Shown: positions 6,191-9,689 of the stretch, piece by piece | Position numbering within the stretch: position 1 is the first letter of the stretch | Layout: each line of letters opens with the position of its first letter | Assembly: GCA_030596915.1 (NCBI GenBank) | Contig: JAUVSX010000081.1 | Coordinates: forward strand, 1 to 9,689 | From: Chloroflexota bacterium | GTDB taxonomy: Bacteria > Chloroflexota > Anaerolineae > B4-G1 | Direction of reading: 5' to 3' | Length of the DNA: 9,689 bases | Position numbers and translations under genes: made by a program | Notes under the pieces: generated by a model | Databases searched by the model: none | What the model was told of the DNA's origin: nothing | What the model saw: the letters and a program-made list of their open reading frames with translations, nothing else

Positions 6191-8655
6191 CGCGGACGAA
6201 GGCCCTTCGTGGAGAGAGCAGCTTCCGAAACTGGTGGTCCCAGATGGAGTGGCCACAAGGTATGCCGTTCCCCTTGGATCAAGTAGACTTCGATCTGGAT
6301 TATCAGGAGGAGTCGGCGGACGGAGCCATTGAGGCGCCACTTCTGCCGCTGCGCGACGTGGTCATGCTTCCGCGCATGGTCACGCCCCTATTTATCGGAC
6401 GGACCCGCTCAGTGGAGGCGGTCGAAGCCGCGGCCGAGCGGGGCGAACCGATGATCGCTGTCGCCCAGCGGGATGCCGAGGTTGAGGATCCCGGGCCCGA
6501 GGATCTCTACACCTTCGGGACGGAGATAGTGGTCGGTCGCACGCTGCGCATGCCTGACGGAACGCTCAGTATCCTTGCGCAGGGCAGGCGGCGGGCCCAG
6601 GTGCTTGACTACGTGAGTTTGGAGCCATACATCCGCGTGCGCGCTCTTCCGGTTCAGGAGGTCCGCGAAGAAACTCCGCTCACGGAGGCTCTGATGCGGG
6701 CGGTGCTCGCCCTGTTTGAGAAGGTTGTTGATCTGAATCGCGCCCTGCCCGAAGAATCCTATGTGTTCGCGATGAATGTCGACGAGCCGGGGTGGCTGGC
6801 CGATCTGGTGACGCAGGCGCTGGATCTGGAGACGAGCGAGCGACAGGAAGTGCTGGAGACGCTTGATCCTGCCACCCGCCTGCAGCGCGTCAGTGTCTTC
6901 CTCGCTAAGGAGCTGGATGTGCTGGAGCTGGAGGATCACATCCACTCACAGGTCCACCAGGAGCTGGACAGGACCCAACGGGAGTACTTCCTCAGGGAGC
7001 AATTGAAGGTCATCCAGAGCGAGCTGGGCGAGTCCGACATCTACACCCAGGAGATCTCCAACATCCGTGCCACCATCGCCGAAATGGATCTGTCCGACGA
7101 GGTGCGGGAGCGCGGCAACAAGGAACTCGACCGGCTCGCTTCGATGCCGCCTATGTCGCCGGAAGTCGGCATCATCCGGACCTATCTGGATTGGCTGACT
7201 GACCTGCCGTGGTCCGAGGCCACTGAGGATGACCTGGACATCAAGCACGCTGAATCGGTCATGGAATCGCGCCATTACGGGCTGCCCAAGGCTAAGGAAC
7301 GGATCCTTGAGTACATGGCCGTGCGCAGTCTGGCCGCCGAGAAGATGCGCAGTCCGATCTTGTGCTTCGTGGGTCCGCCGGGCACAGGCAAGACCTCGCT
7401 GGGTCGATCAATTGCCGAGGCGCTTGGCCGCAAGTTCGTCCGTGTCAGTCTGGGTGGGGTGCGGGACGAAGCGGAGATACGTGGGCATCGCCGCACGTAC
7501 ATCGGCGCGATGCCCGGTCGAATCATTCAGACGATGCGTCGAGCGGGGACAATCAATCCGGTCTTCATGCTCGACGAGGTCGACAAGCTTGGGATGGATT
7601 TTCGCGGCGATCCGTCTTCGGCGCTACTTGAAGTGCTGGATCCAGAGCAGAACTACGCGTTCTCCGACCACTACCTGGAGGTGCCGTACGATCTCTCCAA
7701 GGTGCTCTTCATCACGACAGCTAACGTCCTCTACACTGTGCCTCCGGCGCTTGAGGACCGGATGGAAGTGATCGAGTTCCCGGGGTATACGGAGGAGGAG
7801 AAGGTGGAGATCGCACAGCGCTTCCTGATTCCGAGGCAGCTCGAGGAGAACGGTCTCGCGGACACTCCCATCAATCTGACGAAGGGTGCCCTGCAAGCGC
7901 TGATCCGCGAGTACACCCTCGAGGCCGGGGTACGCAACCTGGAGCGTATGATTGCCTCTCTCTGTCGTAAGGCGGCTCGCCACATCGCTGAGGGCAACCC
8001 GCCGGTTGCGCGGATCACGGCCCGCGGTCTGGCCCGTCACTTGGGACCACCCCAATACATCCCTGGCCTGCCGGAGGACCAGGATGGCGTGGGACTCGCA
8101 ATGGGTTTGGCGTGGACCCAGGCGGGTGGCGTGTTGACGCCTGTTGAGGTCGCGTTGATGCCAGGCAAGGGTGAGCTGACCTTGACTGGCCAGTTGGGCG
8201 AGGTCATGCGCGAATCCGCCCAGGCGGCTCTTAGCTACGCGCGCTCACGTGCCGGAGAGCTTGGCATAGATCCCGCCGTTTTCGAGACGACCGACATTCA
8301 CGTCCACCTGCCCGAGGGCGCAATACCGAAGGATGGCCCGTCGGCCGGCATCACGATCGCTGCAGCTCTTGTGTCGGCTCTCACCAACCGCGCTGTTCGA
8401 CACGATGTCGGTATGACCGGGGAGATCACGCTGCGCGGCCGGGTGCTGCCCGTTGGCGGTCTCAAAGAGAAGATACTGGCAGCTCATCGCGCTGGCCTCA
8501 AGACGGTGGTGCTTCCCAAGCGCAATGAGAAGGACCTCACCGATATCCCTGCCAACGTTCGGCGGGGCATTCACAACATCGTCCTTGCTGAGCGAATGGA
8601 CGAGGTCCTGGCGGCTGCCCTGCTCCGCCCGGCGCCACAGCCGCCTCCGCAATAG
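6187..8655 (+). CDS. lon: ATP-dependent protease Lon (LonA type)
   Basis: An 822-residue AAA+ serine protease that unfolds and degrades damaged and regulatory proteins as a cytoplasmic hexamer. An acidic extension (1-50) precedes the substrate-binding LON domain (about 51-240, opening with LPLRDVVMLPRMVTPLFIGR). A coiled-coil region follows (about 240-300, VHQELDRTQREYFLREQLK). The AAA+ module has Walker A GPPGTGKT (396-403), Walker B VFMLDEVDK (459-467), sensor 1 N513, arginine finger R525 and sensor 2 R583. The C-terminal protease has PKDGPSAGI with catalytic S719 and GGLKEK with K762; the 43-residue spacing equals that of E. coli Lon (S679/K722). The ATG at 6187 overlaps the folC stop; AAGGTG lies ten bases upstream. 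In-frame ATGs at 6244 and 6262 would shorten the N-terminus without touching the LON domain, so the exact start is less certain. Proline-rich tail PAPQPPPQ. Confidence 0.97.
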   Translation: MTRTKALRGESSFRNWWSQMEWPQGMPFPLDQVDFDLDYQEESADGAIEAPLLPLRDVVMLPRMVTPLFIGRTRSVEAVEAAAERGEPMIAVAQRDAEVEDPGPEDLYTFGTEIVVGRTLRMPDGTLSILAQGRRRAQVLDYVSLEPYIRVRALPVQEVREETPLTEALMRAVLALFEKVVDLNRALPEESYVFAMNVDEPGWLADLVTQALDLETSERQEVLETLDPATRLQRVSVFLAKELDVLELEDHIHSQVHQELDRTQREYFLREQLKVIQSELGESDIYTQEISNIRATIAEMDLSDEVRERGNKELDRLASMPPMSPEVGIIRTYLDWLTDLPWSEATEDDLDIKHAESVMESRHYGLPKAKERILEYMAVRSLAAEKMRSPILCFVGPPGTGKTSLGRSIAEALGRKFVRVSLGGVRDEAEIRGHRRTYIGAMPGRIIQTMRRAGTINPVFMLDEVDKLGMDFRGDPSSALLEVLDPEQNYAFSDHYLEVPYDLSKVLFITTANVLYTVPPALEDRMEVIEFPGYTEEEKVEIAQRFLIPRQLEENGLADTPINLTKGALQALIREYTLEAGVRNLERMIASLCRKAARHIAEGNPPVARITARGLARHLGPPQYIPGLPEDQDGVGLAMGLAWTQAGGVLTPVEVALMPGKGELTLTGQLGEVMRESAQAALSYARSRAGELGIDPAVFETTDIHVHLPEGAIPKDGPSAGITIAAALVSALTNRAVRHDVGMTGEITLRGRVLPVGGLKEKILAAHRAGLKTVVLPKRNEKDLTDIPANVRRGIHNIVLAERMDEVLAAALLRPAPQPPPQ

Positions 8656-8699
8656 CTCGCCTCACCTTCAAAGCATCTGGTGGCCAACGCTCGGCCAAA

Positions 8700-8730
8700 C
8701 GGCGGCGCGTTTCCCAAGACTGCGCCGCCG
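8700..8730 (+). terminator. Candidate terminator hairpin after lon
   Basis: CGGCGGCGC (8700-8708) and GCGCCGCCG (8722-8730) form a perfect nine-pair stem with a 13-base loop, 44 bases after the lon stop. No T tract follows on either strand, so termination would be U-independent or the hairpin may only protect the 3' end. Confidence 0.45.
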
Positions 8731-8911
8731 CGCCTCCCGATAGCGCTACGGCGGCCAGTCCGCCGGTTGCCGCGCCAGTGCCGGGGTCATGGTCGGTCCC
8801 GGGCACGCGGCCTGCCATCAATGCCACGGTCCGCGGCGTGTCCACAAGCACCTTTCGCGCTGCCGGGGTCACAACAAGATTGCTAGACGAGGTTTCCTGC
8901 AACCCGTGCGT

Positions 8912-8944
8912 GGAAGGCGGACCGGATGTGGCGCTCCGCCTCCC
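8912..8944 (-). terminator. Candidate terminator hairpin after the LiaF-like gene
   Basis: On the minus strand GGGAGGCGGA (8944-8935) pairs with TCCGCCTTCC (8921-8912): ten pairs including one G-U, with a 13-base loop, beginning 12 bases after the TAG stop at 8957. No T tract follows. Confidence 0.5.
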
Positions 8945-8956
8945 GACGGTCGCGGG

Positions 8957-9469
8957 CTACCGCTTGCGCAGCAGGGTCCGCAGCAGGATCACCAAGCCCC
9001 ACCCAACCAACAGTAGCGGCCAGTAGCTGCCCAACCAGCGGACGCGGCCGGTCGCCGCACCGATGGTGAGGAACAACCCCGCGCTGATCAGCACCAGGTT
9101 GGCGCCCCCGCGAAGGGACTCGCGGGTGTTCTCGCCCAGGAGTCCTGCCAGAATGCTCCCTAGTCCCACGAATCCAGGGATGAGCGTCCACAGGACCATC
9201 CAGCTTGTCCAGTCTCCGGTGGCATTCTGGTAGTACAGGATGCAGCCGATGCCACCGACGATGCACGCTGGGATTGCCATACCGGGGGATCCGCCCAGCA
9301 GACCCCATATCAGCAGCAGTGCACCGACGCCAATGATGATCATCGGCCAGGACCACTCGATCTGGAACGAGTCGCGGACGCCCGGCACGAACTGGAATAT
9401 CAGTAACCCGACACCGAGCAGAAGTATGAGCACTCCACCGAAGAGCCGCGTCCTTTGCCTGCTGTCCAT
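8957..9469 (-). CDS. LiaI/LiaF-like (DUF5668-type) six-helix membrane protein
   Basis: A 170-residue, almost wholly hydrophobic protein with about six membrane helices (roughly 9-28, 41-58, 63-80, 90-111, 120-138, 146-165), a basic start (MDSRQRTR) and a basic end (RTLLRKR). Two repeats of a Trp-Pro then Gly-rich helix, SWPMIIIGVGALLL (40-53) and YWPLLLVGWGLVIL (149-162), match the LiaI/LiaF-like transmembrane domain. In Firmicutes LiaF relatives damp the LiaRS envelope-stress system, but this protein lacks the soluble LiaF C-terminal domain and no LiaRS genes are in view, so the function is unknown. The frame is open to 9583, but the ATG at 9469 has AAGGAGG upstream and directly precedes the first helix. 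The gene has its own promoter and stands alone, convergent with lon. Confidence 0.8.
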   Translation of the reverse strand: MDSRQRTRLFGGVLILLLGVGLLIFQFVPGVRDSFQIEWSWPMIIIGVGALLLIWGLLGGSPGMAIPACIVGGIGCILYYQNATGDWTSWMVLWTLIPGFVGLGSILAGLLGENTRESLRGGANLVLISAGLFLTIGAATGRVRWLGSYWPLLLVGWGLVILLRTLLRKR

Positions 9470-9472
9470 GTT

Positions 9473-9479
9473 CCTCCTT
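9473..9479 (-). promoter_or_regulatory. Ribosome binding site fixing the LiaF-like start
   Basis: AAGGAGG on the minus strand, three bases before the ATG at 9469. The match is full but the spacing is short. It favours 9469 over the longer frame starting at 9583, which would begin upstream of the promoter. Confidence 0.7.
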
Positions 9480-9533
9480 ACCCTGGCGCGCGACGCCCAT
9501 TGAGATGTGATTGGATGGTGGGCAGTGACAGGC

Positions 9534-9561
9534 ATTATACTCGGTGGATGGTCTGAGCCAA
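9534..9561 (-). promoter_or_regulatory. Sigma70-like promoter of the LiaF-like gene
   Basis: TTGGCT (9561-9556), a 16-base spacer and a perfect TATAAT (9539-9534) on the minus strand. The start is predicted near 9527, giving a leader of about 58 bases. It is the strongest promoter match in the window. Confidence 0.65.
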
Positions 9562-9689
9562 GAGAAGGCAGTGTTCTGCGCAACCCGTCAGATGAGTTAT
9601 GACAACATAGTCGGGTAATAGATCGAGCCCGGGACAGCGCTGGCTAGTGACACACATCGGTCCGACGCCCCCGAGGACGTGGGCTTGCC
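9562..9689. other. Right-edge sequence without a recognisable gene
   Basis: Two minus-strand frames are open from the window edge (one to a TAA at 9598-9600, one through to about 9538) but their translations match no family I know. The plus strand has only short fragments. It may hold the end of a minus-strand gene or plain intergenic sequence. Confidence 0.4.

Larger units (their letters stand above)
8656..8956. other. Convergent intergenic region between lon and the LiaF-like gene
   Basis: About 300 very GC-rich bases with two hairpins (8700-8730 and 8912-8944). The open frames on both strands show no family signature, hydrophobic pattern or good ribosome binding site, so I call no gene. 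A small or decayed gene cannot be excluded. Confidence 0.6.

Noticed and set aside
8537..8902. 121-codon minus-strand frame starting at 8902
   Set aside because: Half of it is antisense to lon and the rest is a low-complexity Ala/Gly/Arg translation typical of GC-rich noncoding DNA; no good RBS and no recognised domain.
9470..9583. 38-residue N-terminal extension of the LiaF-like protein
   Set aside because: It would start upstream of the predicted -10 and transcription start, and the ATG at 9469 has AAGGAGG and leads straight into the first membrane helix.

Overview
The window is a GC-rich stretch of bacterial chromosome. It holds eight protein-coding genes, one of them cut by the window edge, and no RNA gene, CRISPR array, insertion sequence or prophage that I can see. 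Gene content (a YqhQ-like DUF1385 membrane protein, stand-alone LiaF-like membrane protein, FolC, Lon, two GT2 glycosyltransferases) and frequent GTG/TTG starts suggest an uncultivated lineage such as Chloroflexota (Anaerolineae-like). That placement is a guess from gene style; no taxonomic marker is present.

Positions 1-4621 (minus strand) read as one directional cluster. A lipoprotein with tandem FlgD-type Ig-like modules (4621-3359) abuts a WbbL-type GT2 (3358-2441). That gene overlaps a WaaE-like GT2 by four bases (ATGA; 2444-1707). After a 204-base spacer come a DUF1385 membrane protein (1502-612) and, through a GTGA overlap, a TM-nitroreductase-type flavoenzyme (615-1, 3' end outside the window). 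The first three genes look like a surface or glycan module; the last two look like a separate translationally coupled pair.

Positions 4622-4831 form a divergent promoter region. It has an extended -10 for the lipoprotein operon, a sigma70-like promoter for folC, a short GC pentanucleotide repeat, and an inverted repeat that covers the lipoprotein's Shine-Dalgarno sequence.

Positions 4832-8655 (plus strand) hold folC (folate synthesis and polyglutamylation) and lon (ATP-dependent protease), joined by an ATGA overlap and so probably cotranscribed. All catalytic motifs of both enzymes are intact.

Positions 8656-9689 hold a convergent intergenic region with two GC-rich hairpins lacking T tracts, then a six-helix LiaI/LiaF-like membrane protein on the minus strand (9469-8957) with a near-consensus promoter. 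The last ~130 bases have no recognisable gene.

Most of this is ordinary housekeeping and envelope content. The parts most worth a second look are the lipoprotein-GT-GT operon with its leader inverted repeat, the DUF1385-nitroreductase coupling, and the folC-lon coupling. I do not see a clear new defence or mobile system.
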